Below, piece after piece: positions 41,850-52,213 of a stretch of 64,000 nt of DNA. Made by a program: the position numbers and the translations under genes. The notes beneath the pieces were generated by a model. It was not told the origin of the DNA. It worked only from the letters and a program-made list of their open reading frames with translations, and did no database searches. This DNA is from an uncultured Pelagibacteraceae bacterium. Its GTDB lineage: Bacteria > Pseudomonadota > Alphaproteobacteria > Pelagibacterales > Pelagibacteraceae. Location: NCBI GenBank assembly GCA_902529105.1, contig CABZUW010000002.1, positions 1 through 64,000 on the forward strand, in the 5' to 3' direction. Positions within the stretch are counted from its first letter, which is position 1; the number at the start of each line of letters is the position of its first letter.

Positions 41850-44075
41850 ATGAAAGATAAATCTAAGAAAATATTGTTAATAATCCTTATTTTTTTAATT
41901 ATACCTCATACATCGACTTCAGCAGACTTAATTATTCCAAAGAAAAAACCTGATATATCTAATGAAAATTTAAAAAAAAATAAAATTAGCAATTTTTTAA
42001 TACCCTTAAAAAAACCATCACAAAAACAAATAGATAAAGACATTTTAATTACAAAACCAGAAAAAAAAGAGCAAAAAAAAATTGTAGGTGGGATAATTTT
42101 ACCAAAATCCAAACCCTTAGTTGTTAAGAAAGATAAAGCAGTAGTACAAAAAAAATCAAAATATTTTTCCGAAAAAGATTTTAATTATGCAAGACAGGCT
42201 TTAAAACTTATGGAAAAAAGAAATTGGGTTGAGGCTGAAAAAATAGCAAAGAAAGCAAAAAATAAATCAATATATAATTTTATACAATGGAGACACTTGA
42301 TCACAACAGGAAATACTGCCACGTTTTTTGATTACAAAAATTTTATAGAAAGAAATGGTGATTATCCAAGAATGGGAAGAATAAAATATCTTTCAGAACA
42401 CAAATTATCAACAAAGATAATGTCACCAAAAAAAATAATTAAATATTTCGAAACAGAAACGCCTTTGAGTGGCTTCGGAGAAATTATTCTTGGTGAGAGC
42501 TATATTTCTGTTGGAGAAACAAATAAAGGTACTGAGTTGATTAAAAAAGGCTGGATTACTGCAGATCTTTCAAAAACAGAATTTAGATCTTTTAGAAAAA
42601 AATATAAAAAATATTTAACTAAGGAAGATTATATTAAGCGAGCTGATTACCTCGCATGGGAAAATAAATATTGGGATCTTAAGAGAATGTTAAGATATTT
42701 ACCCAAAGATGAACAATTATTATATACGGCAAGACAACTTTTAATGAGTAAATCTTACGGTGTTGATAATGCAATTAATAATGTACCAAAACATTTAAAA
42801 AATGATGCTGGTTTGAATTATGATAGATTAAAATGGAGACGTAAAAGAGGAAGAGTTGACAGTTCTTTAGAAATTTTAACAAAAATTAAAAATACTAAAG
42901 AGTATATGGTTAGACCTGACAAATGGTGGAAGGAAAGATCAATAATAGCAAGATCACTTATTTATAAAAAAAAATTTACAACTGCTTACAAATTAACAAG
43001 CAAACATGGATTAACTGAGGGTCCTGAATTTGCCGATGCTGAATGGATGAGTGGGTGGATAGCATTAAGTTTTTTAAATGATCCATTGCTTGCAATCGAT
43101 CATTTCACAAAATTTTATGAAAATGTGGGATATCCTATAAGTTTATCAAGAGGAGCTTATTGGTTAGGGAGATCAAATGAAATTTTAGGAAATGATAATG
43201 ATGCAAATATATGGTATAAAGAAAGTTCTAAATTTTTAACCACATATTATGGACAATTGTCTCACTTAAAAATTTCTCCAAATAAACCTTTCGTTTTAAA
43301 TGAATTAATGGAAGTAGATAAAAATTTAGCAGAAAATTTTTACAAAAAAGATTTGGTAAAAATAGTATATTTGCTAGATGAATTAAATAAAGAAAAATAC
43401 ACAAAACATATATTAAGATTTCTTGCAAATGAAAATATTGAATTAGGTAGCGAGGTGTTAGCAGCCAAACTAGCTACTGATATATCGAGATTTGATTTTG
43501 CAATTCAAGTTTCAAAAATTGCTTCTTATCAAAAAAGATTTCATAATAAATATAATTATCCAATTATAAGCACTCCTAAATACATAAATAAGAGAAAAAT
43601 TCCTGAGGCTGCTTTTATTTTATCAATTATTAGGCAAGAAAGCGAATTTGATACTTCAGCAAACAGCTCAGCAGGTGCGAAAGGGTTAATGCAATTGATG
43701 ACTTACACTGCTAAAACTGTAGCTAAGCAAGCAAACATGACTTACTCTAAATCTAGATTAACAAAGGACCCAGAGTACAATATAAATCTTGGTTCACATT
43801 ATATAGCGGGCCTAATACTTGAATATGAAGGAGCATATCCATTTGCAATAGCAGCTTACAATGCTGGGCCTAAGAGAGTTAGGTATTGGAAAAAAATAAA
43901 TAAAAACCCTCAAAAGGGAGAAATAGATTATGTTGATTGGATAGAGTTAATTAAGTTTAAAGAAACTAGAAATTATGTCCAAAGAGTATTAGAGAATTAT
44001 AATGTTTATAGATACATTTTGGAACAAAAACCAATATTAGTTAAAAACTTCTTTAAAAGCGAGCCTTTGTACTAA
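41850..44075 (+). CDS. slt: Soluble lytic murein transglycosylase
   Basis: Cuts peptidoglycan with anhydro-muramyl ends in the periplasm. 741 residues: a signal peptide (hydrophobic 8-18, cleavage near TSTSA-D), a lysine/proline-rich stretch to about residue 100 carrying three copies of a motif like IIPKKKP, a long helical superhelix domain (about 105-560), and a C-terminal SLT domain with catalytic Glu in IIRQESEFDTSANSSAGAKGLMQLM and IAAYNAGPKRVRYW. Its stop abuts the 3' end of tRNA-Ser, which is on the other strand. Confidence 0.94.
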   Translation: MKDKSKKILLIILIFLIIPHTSTSADLIIPKKKPDISNENLKKNKISNFLIPLKKPSQKQIDKDILITKPEKKEQKKIVGGIILPKSKPLVVKKDKAVVQKKSKYFSEKDFNYARQALKLMEKRNWVEAEKIAKKAKNKSIYNFIQWRHLITTGNTATFFDYKNFIERNGDYPRMGRIKYLSEHKLSTKIMSPKKIIKYFETETPLSGFGEIILGESYISVGETNKGTELIKKGWITADLSKTEFRSFRKKYKKYLTKEDYIKRADYLAWENKYWDLKRMLRYLPKDEQLLYTARQLLMSKSYGVDNAINNVPKHLKNDAGLNYDRLKWRRKRGRVDSSLEILTKIKNTKEYMVRPDKWWKERSIIARSLIYKKKFTTAYKLTSKHGLTEGPEFADAEWMSGWIALSFLNDPLLAIDHFTKFYENVGYPISLSRGAYWLGRSNEILGNDNDANIWYKESSKFLTTYYGQLSHLKISPNKPFVLNELMEVDKNLAENFYKKDLVKIVYLLDELNKEKYTKHILRFLANENIELGSEVLAAKLATDISRFDFAIQVSKIASYQKRFHNKYNYPIISTPKYINKRKIPEAAFILSIIRQESEFDTSANSSAGAKGLMQLMTYTAKTVAKQANMTYSKSRLTKDPEYNINLGSHYIAGLILEYEGAYPFAIAAYNAGPKRVRYWKKINKNPQKGEIDYVDWIELIKFKETRNYVQRVLENYNVYRYILEQKPILVKNFFKSEPLY

Positions 44076-44170
44076 TGGCGGAAGGAGAGGGATTCGAACC
44101 CTCGGTACACCTTTTCAAGCGTACGACGGTTTAGCAAACCGTTGGTTTAAACCAGCTCACCCATCCTTCC
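44076..44170 (-). tRNA. tRNA-Ser (anticodon GCT)
   Basis: Minus-strand cloverleaf with acceptor GGAAGGA pairing with TCCTTCC, anticodon loop TTTGCTAA giving GCT, a long variable arm (class II, as expected for serine), T-arm GGTTCGAATCC and an encoded CCA. Confidence 0.97.
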
Positions 44171-44233
44171 TACATAATGTGTAACTTGAAACCATTGAAT
44201 ATTCAATATTTATAAAGTATTTATGGGCAAAAT

Positions 44234-45487
44234 ATGAAAAATAAATACTCAATATTTTCGTTAATAAAAAACGCTTTAAGTGGACACGAAAATTGGCAAA
44301 GAGCTTGGAGAGATCCAGAGCCAAAAAAAGAATATGATGCAATAATCATTGGGGGTGGTGGTCATGGATTAGCAACATCTTATTATTTAGCAAAAAAGCA
44401 CAAATTGACAAATATTGCAGTTGTTGAAAAAGGATGGATCGGTGGTGGAAACACCGGTAGAAACACGACTATCATAAGATCAAATTATTTGTGGGATGCT
44501 AGTGCAGGACTTTACGATCATGCTTTAAAAATTTGGGAAGGTTTATCTCAAGAACTTAATTACAATGTAATGTTTAGTAAGAGAGGAGTTATGAACCTTG
44601 CACACAATCTTCAAGACGTAAGAGATTTAAAAAGAAGGACACATGCAAATAGATTAAATGGAATTGATGCGGTATGGTTAAATACAGAAGAAGTTAAAAA
44701 GTTTTGTCCAATTATTAATACTTCACCCGATATAAGATATCCAGTTTTAGGTGGAACATTACAAAAAAGAGCTGGGACTGCTAGACACGACGCAGTCGCA
44801 TGGGGATATGCTAGAGGTGCTGATGCCATGGGAGTTGACATTATCCAAAATTGTGAAGTAAACGGAATTAGAAGAAATGGCGATCAAGTAGAAGGAATAG
44901 AAACAACAAAAGGTTTTATCAAGTCAAAAAAAATTGGAGTAGTTGCAGCAGGTCACTCAAGTGTATTAGCGAACATGGCTGGCATAAGGTTACCTTTAGA
45001 AAGTAAGCCACTTCAAGCCTTAGTATCTGAGCCTGTAAAACCAATTATTGATACGGTTGTTATGTCTAATGCTGTACATGCTTACGTAAGTCAATCAGAT
45101 AAAGGTGAATTGGTAATTGGTGCTGGTACAGACTCTTATGTTTCGTATACTCAAAAAGGAAGTCACAATATTGTAGAGGAGACCTTAAGAGCAATTTTGG
45201 AATTATATCCAATATTTAGTAGAATGAAAATGTTGAGACAATGGGGAGGAATTGTTGATATTTGTCCTGATGCAAGTCCGATCATTAGTAAAACTCAAAT
45301 TAAAGGTCTATATTTTAATTGTGGATGGGGTACCGGAGGATTTAAAGCAACACCAGGCTCAGGCGATTTATTTGCTCACACAATTGCAAACGATGAACCA
45401 CATAAATTGAATGCAGCTTTCAATCTAAACAGATTTGTAAGTGGAGATCTTGTTGATGAACATGGTGCCGCTGCAGTTGCACACTAA
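44234..45487 (+). CDS. soxB: Sarcosine oxidase beta subunit
   Basis: Carries FAD/FMN and oxidises sarcosine to glycine. 417 residues: N-terminal [25 protein letters not shown] (FAD site), [21 protein letters not shown] and the late [20 protein letters not shown]. In the heterotetrameric enzyme the flavin is linked to a histidine of this subunit. First gene of soxBDAG; its stop overlaps the next start by one base. Confidence 0.96.
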   Translation: MKNKYSIFSLIKNALSGHENWQRAWRDPEPKKEYDAIIIGGGGHGLATSYYLAKKHKLTNIAVVEKGWIGGGNTGRNTTIIRSNYLWDASAGLYDHALKIWEGLSQELNYNVMFSKRGVMNLAHNLQDVRDLKRRTHANRLNGIDAVWLNTEEVKKFCPIINTSPDIRYPVLGGTLQKRAGTARHDAVAWGYARGADAMGVDIIQNCEVNGIRRNGDQVEGIETTKGFIKSKKIGVVAAGHSSVLANMAGIRLPLESKPLQALVSEPVKPIIDTVVMSNAVHAYVSQSDKGELVIGAGTDSYVSYTQKGSHNIVEETLRAILELYPIFSRMKMLRQWGGIVDICPDASPIISKTQIKGLYFNCGWGTGGFKATPGSGDLFAHTIANDEPHKLNAAFNLNRFVSGDLVDEHGAAAVAH

Positions 45488-45762
45488 TGTTTATAATTAA
45501 TTGTCCTTATTGTGGTGAAAGAGATCAAACAGAATTTTCGTGCGGAGGTGAAGCTCATATAGAAAGACCTAAACAGCCAACTGAGTTAAGCGACGATCAA
45601 TGGGCTGAATATCTATTTATGAGGAAAAATATTAAAGGTGTGCAGTTTGAAAGATGGAACCATGCTCACGGATGTAGAAAGTGGTTTAATATGGTTAGAG
45701 ATACTTCTAATGACAAAATTCAAGCGGTTTATAAGATGGGGGAAAAACCTCCAGTTAAATAA
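45487..45762 (+). CDS. soxD: Sarcosine oxidase delta subunit
   Basis: A 91-residue zinc-binding subunit: [28 protein letters not shown] with Cys6 and Cys9 and a later HAHGCRKWFNMVRDT holding further ligands. Present only in the four-subunit enzyme. Three bases precede soxA. Confidence 0.95.
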   Translation: MFIINCPYCGERDQTEFSCGGEAHIERPKQPTELSDDQWAEYLFMRKNIKGVQFERWNHAHGCRKWFNMVRDTSNDKIQAVYKMGEKPPVK

Positions 45763-45764
45763 TT

Positions 45765-48700
45765 ATGTCAAGAAATTTAAGAATAAATAAAAATAATTTT
45801 ATAGATCAAACAACAAGAATTTCATTTAAATTTAATGGGCAAAAACTCTTTGGATATAAAGGTGATACATTGGCATCAGCATTGTTAGCTAATAATATTC
45901 ATTTGGTTGGGAGAAGTTTCAAATACCATCGTCCAAGAGGAATAATGACATGTGGATCTGAAGAACCTAATGGAATAGTACAAATCGGAAATGATCCTTC
46001 ATTAACAGATCCTAACGTTAGAGCAACTGAAATTGAACTATATGAAGGTTTAGATGCATCAAGTCAAAACTGTTGGCCAAGTGTAAATTTCGACATTGGA
46101 GGAATAAATAATTTTCTATCCCCTCTGCTGCCTGCTGGATTTTACTATAAAACTTTTATGTGGCCTGCAAGTTTTTGGGAAAAATATGAGTATTTTATTA
46201 GGCACTCTGCTGGTCTTGGTAAAGCACCTACAAAATCCGATCCAGATATTTATGATCATCAGTATTCACACTGTGATGTATTAGTTGTTGGTGGGGGGAT
46301 TTCAGGTATTATATCAGCGAAATTGTCTGCAGAAAAAGGTTTAGATACAATCTTAATCGATGACAAAAGTTTCTTAGGTGGTTCAACGATATATCAAGAA
46401 AATGAATGCTATAAAATTAATAGTGTTAATTCAAATAAATGGTTATCTAATGAAATAGAAAGTTTAAAAAACTATCCAAATTTGCTTATTAAGAATAGAA
46501 CTAGTCTTGCTGCGTTTCATGGATACAATTATTTATTAGCTAGAGAAAATTTAACTGATCATTTAAGTATTAATGAGAGAAAAGGCAAAATAAGACAAAG
46601 GTTGTGGAAAATCAGAGCTAAAAAAGTAATTATAGCATCAGGATCTATTGAAAGACCATTAATATTTAGCAACAATGATAGGCCTGGAATTATTCTTTCA
46701 TCGTCAATTAAAAAATATATCGATTATTATGGTGTTAAAACTGGAGAAAATATTTCTCTGTTTACTAACAATGATAGTGCATATGAAACCGCAATTTCTC
46801 TGAACAAAAGTGGAGTTAAAGTGAATGTAATTGTAGATATTCGTAAAAATTCAGAATCAAAAATTGTAAAAGAAGTATTAGACTTAGGATTAAAAGTACT
46901 ATGGGAGTCAACTGTTATAGAAACTCAAGGATATAAGCGAATTAAATCATTTGAGGTAATGAAACTCTCTGATGATGGTAATAATGTTGTAGGAAACAAA
47001 TCTAAATATAATGCTGATTGCCTAGGTATTTCGGGGGGTTGGACACCTATGGTTCACCTGTTTACTCAATCTGGCGGAAAATTAAAATTTAGAAATGACG
47101 ATAATGTATTTATCCCAGATCAAGATAAAACGCCATCAAATCAAATCAGCGTTGGATCATGTAACGGCGAATTTAAATTAGATGAAATAGTAACTAAAAC
47201 TATTGAAAATTTAAAAAGTTTTTTAGATTTAAGTAAGACATGCTACGATGAGATGAAAATTAATTGTCCTGATGAAAAATCAAAAAGAAATATTTGGCTA
47301 CTTCCATCAGATAAACCTATTGGAAAAACAAAACCATTTTTAGATTTTCAAAACGATTCTACTGCTAAAGATGTTAAACTTGCGTTGCGTGAAGGATTTA
47401 AATCTATTGAACATGTAAAAAGATATACAACTACTGGAATGGGAACTGATCAAGGTAAATTATCTAATATGCATGCATTGGGCATCATTGCAGATACTAC
47501 GGGAACTAATATGGGCAAGCTTGGTACTACAACATTCAGACCACCCTACACTCCTCTAACATTTGGAGCAATCGTGGGAAGAAATGTCGGAGAATTTTTT
47601 GATCACACAAGAAAAACTGCAATCCACAACTGGCATGTTAAAAATAATGCTGAGTTTGAAAATGTAGGTCAATGGAAACGACCCTGGTATTTTCCAAAAA
47701 ATGGTGAAAATATGTACCAAGCTGTTCAAAGAGAAAGTAAAGCAGCAAGAGATAGTGCAGGTATATTAGATGCATCTACATTAGGAAAAATTGATATCCA
47801 AGGGACAGATGCCTCAGAATTTTTAAATAGAGTTTATACCAATGCATGGTCAAAACTTGAGATAGGCAAATGTAGGTATGGATTAATGCTTAATGAGGAT
47901 GGTATGGTTTATGATGATGGTGTAACAACAAGACTAGGTGAAAATCATTATATTATGACAACCACAACTGGGGGAGCAGCAAATGTTTTATCTAAGTTGG
48001 AAGATTACCTACAAACTGAGTGGCCAGAATTAGATGTTTATTTGACTACAGTAACCGATCAATACTCAACAATTAGTATTTGTGGTCCTAATTCTAAAAA
48101 TATAATTGCTAAAATTGTTCCAAGTCTTGATTTATCAGACAGTAATTTTCCACATATGTCATTTAAAAATACTAAAATAAGCAATGTGAATTGCAGATTA
48201 ATGAGAATAAGTTTTACAGGAGAACACAGTTACGAGATAAATATTCAATCAAATTATGCTGAAGATTTATGGATTAAATGTATGGAAGCAGGAAAAGAAT
48301 TTAATTTAACACCTTACGGTACTGAAACAATGCACCTTTTAAGAGCTGAAAAAGGATTTATAATTACTGGTCAAGATACAGATGGGACATTAACTCCTTC
48401 AGATTTGCAAATGGATTGGATTATAGGAAAAAAGAAATTTGATTTTATTGGCAAAAGATCACTTTATAGAAGTGATACAATTAGAGAAGATAGGAAACAA
48501 TTAGTTGGTCTTTTAACAGACGATCCGAAAGAAGTTTTAGAAGAAGGAGCACAATTAGTTGAAAATATCAACACAAAACCTGTTGAAATGTTAGGACATG
48601 TCACTTCTAGTTATTTCAGCCCTAATTTGAATAAGTCAATAGCCCTTGCTGTTGTAAAGAGTGGAAAAAAACTTAAAGGTAAAAAACTTATAGTGCCAAT

Positions 48701-48776
48701 GGAAAATAAAAATATAAATGTAACAATAACTGACACCGTATTTTATGATAAAGAAAATAAGAGGCTAAATGCTTAG
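45765..48776 (+). CDS. soxA: Sarcosine oxidase alpha subunit
   Basis: Largest subunit, 1003 residues: an N-terminal 2Fe-2S-like domain (FKYHRPRGIMTCGSEEPN), an NAD-binding domain (CDVLVVGGGISGIISAK near residue 170), and a C-terminal GcvT-like folate domain from about residue 620 (SAGILDASTLGKIDIQG, TGEHSYEINI, MHLLRAEKGFIITGQDTDGTLTP) that takes the one-carbon unit on tetrahydrofolate as methylene-THF. Overlaps soxG by 8 bases. Confidence 0.96.
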   Translation: MSRNLRINKNNFIDQTTRISFKFNGQKLFGYKGDTLASALLANNIHLVGRSFKYHRPRGIMTCGSEEPNGIVQIGNDPSLTDPNVRATEIELYEGLDASSQNCWPSVNFDIGGINNFLSPLLPAGFYYKTFMWPASFWEKYEYFIRHSAGLGKAPTKSDPDIYDHQYSHCDVLVVGGGISGIISAKLSAEKGLDTILIDDKSFLGGSTIYQENECYKINSVNSNKWLSNEIESLKNYPNLLIKNRTSLAAFHGYNYLLARENLTDHLSINERKGKIRQRLWKIRAKKVIIASGSIERPLIFSNNDRPGIILSSSIKKYIDYYGVKTGENISLFTNNDSAYETAISLNKSGVKVNVIVDIRKNSESKIVKEVLDLGLKVLWESTVIETQGYKRIKSFEVMKLSDDGNNVVGNKSKYNADCLGISGGWTPMVHLFTQSGGKLKFRNDDNVFIPDQDKTPSNQISVGSCNGEFKLDEIVTKTIENLKSFLDLSKTCYDEMKINCPDEKSKRNIWLLPSDKPIGKTKPFLDFQNDSTAKDVKLALREGFKSIEHVKRYTTTGMGTDQGKLSNMHALGIIADTTGTNMGKLGTTTFRPPYTPLTFGAIVGRNVGEFFDHTRKTAIHNWHVKNNAEFENVGQWKRPWYFPKNGENMYQAVQRESKAARDSAGILDASTLGKIDIQGTDASEFLNRVYTNAWSKLEIGKCRYGLMLNEDGMVYDDGVTTRLGENHYIMTTTTGGAANVLSKLEDYLQTEWPELDVYLTTVTDQYSTISICGPNSKNIIAKIVPSLDLSDSNFPHMSFKNTKISNVNCRLMRISFTGEHSYEINIQSNYAEDLWIKCMEAGKEFNLTPYGTETMHLLRAEKGFIITGQDTDGTLTPSDLQMDWIIGKKKFDFIGKRSLYRSDTIREDRKQLVGLLTDDPKEVLEEGAQLVENINTKPVEMLGHVTSSYFSPNLNKSIALAVVKSGKKLKGKKLIVPMENKNINVTITDTVFYDKENKRLNA

Positions 48777-49332
48777 TTTTAATCCGCCAATTAAAGAAGA
48801 AAAAAACTACAATGATTTAAAAATTGTAGAAATTGAGCCAACTATAAAAATTAATTTGAGAAGTAATAAAAGAGAATTTTCAACAAAAATTGGAAAAATT
48901 TTGTCAATTTTACCACCTAACGAAGCAAATACTTCATCAGGTAACGAAAGTTATAGTTTGTTATGGTTAAGCCCTGATGAATGGCTTATATATTCAAACA
49001 ATGTCAATAACACATTAGATAATCAAATTGAATTAGAGAATAATTTATTTAAAGAAATATCTAAGCTAAATCAAGGAGCTGTTACTAATGTTTCTGATCA
49101 TTGGGTAATGATTAATTTAAAAGGTAGTAAAATATTTGATTTACTCTCAAAAAGCTGTCCATTTAATTTCAAAGATTTCAAAAAAAAGAAAGGCTCAGTA
49201 GTTCAAACTGTTTTAAACCATGTAGATGTAATAATGCATAACAAAGATCAGAATGAATTAAACCTATTCGTCAGAAGGTCCTTTTCAGAGGATTTATGGT
49301 TGTGGATTAATGATAGCGCTCGTTTTCTCTAA
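48769..49332 (+). CDS. soxG: Sarcosine oxidase gamma subunit
   Basis: A 187-residue GcvT-related subunit. Recognisable parts: LLWLSPDEWLIY, VTNVSDHWVMINLKG, FDLLSKSCPFNF and the end RRSFSEDLWLWINDSARFL, all usual in SoxG. Completes soxBDAG. The last 39 bases overlap the convergent MATE transporter gene. Confidence 0.9.
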   Translation: MLSFNPPIKEEKNYNDLKIVEIEPTIKINLRSNKREFSTKIGKILSILPPNEANTSSGNESYSLLWLSPDEWLIYSNNVNNTLDNQIELENNLFKEISKLNQGAVTNVSDHWVMINLKGSKIFDLLSKSCPFNFKDFKKKKGSVVQTVLNHVDVIMHNKDQNELNLFVRRSFSEDLWLWINDSARFL

Positions 49333-50655
49333 ACGGCTTTTTAAATAAATAATTAGTATACTTAAATAAATTCCTGAAAATATCCAATTTACAGCTGCCC
49401 AAATCCAAAAAAAGATCTCAAAACTTGCATCTATGTATTTGGCAAGCACAAAAACCATTACCGGATTAAATCCATTTCTAAATAAATTAGATATCATTGC
49501 ATATTCAGCTTTTTTAATAGCCATAAATAAACCATTAGAGAGAAAAAAAATAGGATAAGCAGGTAAAATAAATGCGCAGATTTTTAAATATCTAGATCCA
49601 AAATCTATGACTGTAATATCAGATGAAAATACACTCATAATTAAATCAGATAATATATACAACATTGAACCTGATATAATCATTATTAAGAATGAATATT
49701 TAATCGATGTGAAATAAGCTTCTTTTACTCTATTAAAATTTTTAGCACCAAAATTTTGTGAAATAATTGATATAATCGCAGTATTTATTCCTAATATTGG
49801 TAAAAGGACTACTTGCTCTATTCTTGTCCCTACCCCATATCCAGCTACTGCGTATTCACCTGAAATACCAATGTAAGTTAAAACAATCGCCGCTGTAATT
49901 GAGTATGCAAAAATTGAAACTACAATCGGCATTGCTGTAAAAAAAATATTAGTAAAATAATAAATTTTTGGAATTAAATGCTCTTTAAGAATTTCTTTTA
50001 TTCTCTCATTTTTTAAAACTTTCAAAAAAATAATTAAAAAAGCAATTAGTTGAGATACTATTGTTGAAATAGCAATACCTTTTAAACCAAACGCAGGAAT
50101 GAAAAATAAACCAAATATTAATATTGGATTTAAAATTAAATTGATAAAGAAAGATAAAATCAATACATTCCTGTACGTTTTTGTATCTCCTTCTGCGTGA
50201 AGTAAAGAATTTAGAGCAACAACTAATATAAATAGTATAGAACCAGCAAATATTATATCAGTATATTCAAGTCCTAATTTAATTACCTCTTGTGTTGTTA
50301 CCATCAATTGAAAGATTTTTTCAGAAAAATTTAAACCTATAAAGCTAATAATGACTGATAAAAGAACTGCAAAGTAAATAATATGTGTGAAATAATTTAA
50401 AATATTCATTTTATTTTTTTCACCGATACTATTTCCTATCAAAGATGTACCGGCGACTGTTACTCCTATAGAGGATGCTACAATTATAAAATAAATTGGA
50501 AATGACTTACTTAAAGCAGCTAAGGCCTCGGGAGATATCATGCCAGCATAAAATGTATCAACTATATTATATAAAGTTTGAAATAACATTCCTACCATTG
50601 CAGGTAATGCAAGCTTACGAACTAATATTGGAATTTTCTCTTTCAGCAAATCCAA
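49294..50655 (-). CDS. MATE-family efflux transporter
   Basis: A 453-residue, twelve-helix protein with two similar halves: LALPAMVGMLFQTLYNIVDTFYAGMISPEALAALS in the first, SNGLFMAIKKAEYAMISNLFRNG and YAVAGYGVGTRIEQVVLLP in the second. MATE proteins export cationic drugs and metabolites with H+ or Na+. Follows trhO by one base. Substrate unknown. Confidence 0.9.
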   Translation of the reverse strand: MDLLKEKIPILVRKLALPAMVGMLFQTLYNIVDTFYAGMISPEALAALSKSFPIYFIIVASSIGVTVAGTSLIGNSIGEKNKMNILNYFTHIIYFAVLLSVIISFIGLNFSEKIFQLMVTTQEVIKLGLEYTDIIFAGSILFILVVALNSLLHAEGDTKTYRNVLILSFFINLILNPILIFGLFFIPAFGLKGIAISTIVSQLIAFLIIFLKVLKNERIKEILKEHLIPKIYYFTNIFFTAMPIVVSIFAYSITAAIVLTYIGISGEYAVAGYGVGTRIEQVVLLPILGINTAIISIISQNFGAKNFNRVKEAYFTSIKYSFLIMIISGSMLYILSDLIMSVFSSDITVIDFGSRYLKICAFILPAYPIFFLSNGLFMAIKKAEYAMISNLFRNGFNPVMVFVLAKYIDASFEIFFWIWAAVNWIFSGIYLSILIIYLKSRLEKTSAIINPQP

Positions 50656-50656
50656 A

Positions 50657-51556
50657 TTAAATCTCCCTTTGATAAAAATATTTTTTACCAGATTTTTTTG
50701 CGATTTTTATTTGTTTTTGTCGCATTCTAAATCTTTGTATTTGCTCGTTTGTCAATTTATTATAACAATTTGGACATGATACACCCTCCTCGAAATATTT
50801 AGACTTAGTATCCGTTCTCGTAATTGGCTCTCTACATCCTGCGCAAATACTTAGATTGCCTGGTTTTAGACCATGTTTAATTGAAACTCTATTATCGAAA
50901 ACAAAGCAATCCCCTTTCCAGTAACTATCTGTTCTATTAATTTTATCTAAGTAATTTATTATACCACCCTTTAATTGATAAACGTTTTTAAAACCTTTGT
51001 TTCTCAAATAGTAACTTGCTTTTTCACATCTAATTCCACCTGTACAAAACATGCCAATTTTTTGATTTTTTTTAAGTGTTTTAAAATATTTTGGAAACTC
51101 TCTGAAACTGTTTAATTTTGGATTGATTGAACCTTTAAAAGTACCAACTTTAAACTCAAAGTTTTTTCTAGTATCTATTAATATGGTATCTTTTATTTTA
51201 ATAAATTTATTCCATTCATTTGGTGTTAATTCATTATCTGAAATCTTTTTCTTAATTTTGATACCTAAAGGAACTACTTCTTTTTTTATTTTAATTTTAC
51301 CCTTATAAAATGCTTGAAATTTATATTTAGTTAAGTTTTCGTTATTAAATTTTTTAATATTAAAAATTTTTTTTAATCTTCTAGTAATGTTGTCAAATCT
51401 ATTTGATTTAAAACTTATAGTTCCATTTAATCCTTCGTTTGAAATTATAATTGTTCCTCTAATATCATCTTTTATAAATAAACTATCTAAAGATTTTTTT
51501 TTAGATTTCAAAGATGTTAATTTTTTGAATTTATAAAAACTAAATATGCTATACAT
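50657..51556 (-). CDS. trhO: tRNA uridine(34) hydroxylase TrhO, rhodanese-like
   Basis: Hydroxylates U34 in certain tRNAs to start uridine-5-oxyacetate formation. 299 residues in the YceA/UPF0176 layout: an N-terminal acylphosphatase-like fold, a rhodanese domain with GMFCTGGIRCEKASYYLRNKGFKNVYQLKGGI and catalytic Cys, and a C-terminal four-cysteine motif CAGCREP...CPNCYNK. Overlaps the O-methyltransferase stop by one base; the gene is co-directional with gat genes. Confidence 0.93.
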   Translation of the reverse strand: MYSIFSFYKFKKLTSLKSKKKSLDSLFIKDDIRGTIIISNEGLNGTISFKSNRFDNITRRLKKIFNIKKFNNENLTKYKFQAFYKGKIKIKKEVVPLGIKIKKKISDNELTPNEWNKFIKIKDTILIDTRKNFEFKVGTFKGSINPKLNSFREFPKYFKTLKKNQKIGMFCTGGIRCEKASYYLRNKGFKNVYQLKGGIINYLDKINRTDSYWKGDCFVFDNRVSIKHGLKPGNLSICAGCREPITRTDTKSKYFEEGVSCPNCYNKLTNEQIQRFRMRQKQIKIAKKSGKKYFYQREI

Positions 51557-52212
51557 TATATTTTTCTACAAACAGATAAACCATCACCAATTGGCAATAT
51601 TAAGCTTTCTACACGATTATCATCATTTATAAATTTATTGAATTCTCTTATTTTAAGTGTCAATCTATCGTTTTTATTTTGGTCAGCAACATCGCCATAC
51701 CACAGAACATTATCAATAATTATAATCCCATTATTATTCAATATATTAAGGGCATTATTAAAATAATTTATATAATTTTCCTTATCTGCATCTATAAATA
51801 TAAAATCAAATTTTTTTTTTTGATTATATAAATCCTTTAAAGATACAATAGCGTTATTTATTAAGAGATTAATTTTATTATCAATTTTTGCTTTTTTAAA
51901 AAAACTAATAGCTACATCTGAAGTTTCTTTATTTTTATCTAAAGCTGTTAACTTACTATTTTCATCCATAGCTAAACCCATTGTTAATGCACTTAAACCA
52001 GTAAATGTTCCGATTTCTAAAATATTTTTTGGTTTAATAATTTTAATAATAAAATGTAAAAAATGGCATTGACTTATAGAAATTTGCATTTTTTTTATTT
52101 CACCAAGGGTTTCATTATATTTAATTATTTCGTATTGAACTGGATGTAATTTGATTGAGTGACTATTAATATATCCTTCGATTTGATCGTTTAGCTTTAG
52201 ATTTGAACCCAT
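51556..52212 (-). CDS. O-methyltransferase (class I SAM-dependent, catechol/CCoAOMT-like)
   Basis: A 218-residue methyltransferase of the Methyltransf_3 group: PKNILEIGTFTGLSALTMGLA (SAM site), LTALDKNKE, FDFIFIDADKENYINYFNNALNILNNNGIIIIDNVLW with the metal-binding aspartate and asparagine. Two bases after gatB. Related bacterial enzymes act on small phenols or on tRNA wobble uridine (TrmR). Since it lies next to trhO, a tRNA-modification role is a fair guess, as TrmR methylates 5-hydroxyuridine at U34; this is inference. Confidence 0.85.
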   Translation of the reverse strand: MGSNLKLNDQIEGYINSHSIKLHPVQYEIIKYNETLGEIKKMQISISQCHFLHFIIKIIKPKNILEIGTFTGLSALTMGLAMDENSKLTALDKNKETSDVAISFFKKAKIDNKINLLINNAIVSLKDLYNQKKKFDFIFIDADKENYINYFNNALNILNNNGIIIIDNVLWYGDVADQNKNDRLTLKIREFNKFINDDNRVESLILPIGDGLSVCRKI

Positions 52213-52213
52213 A

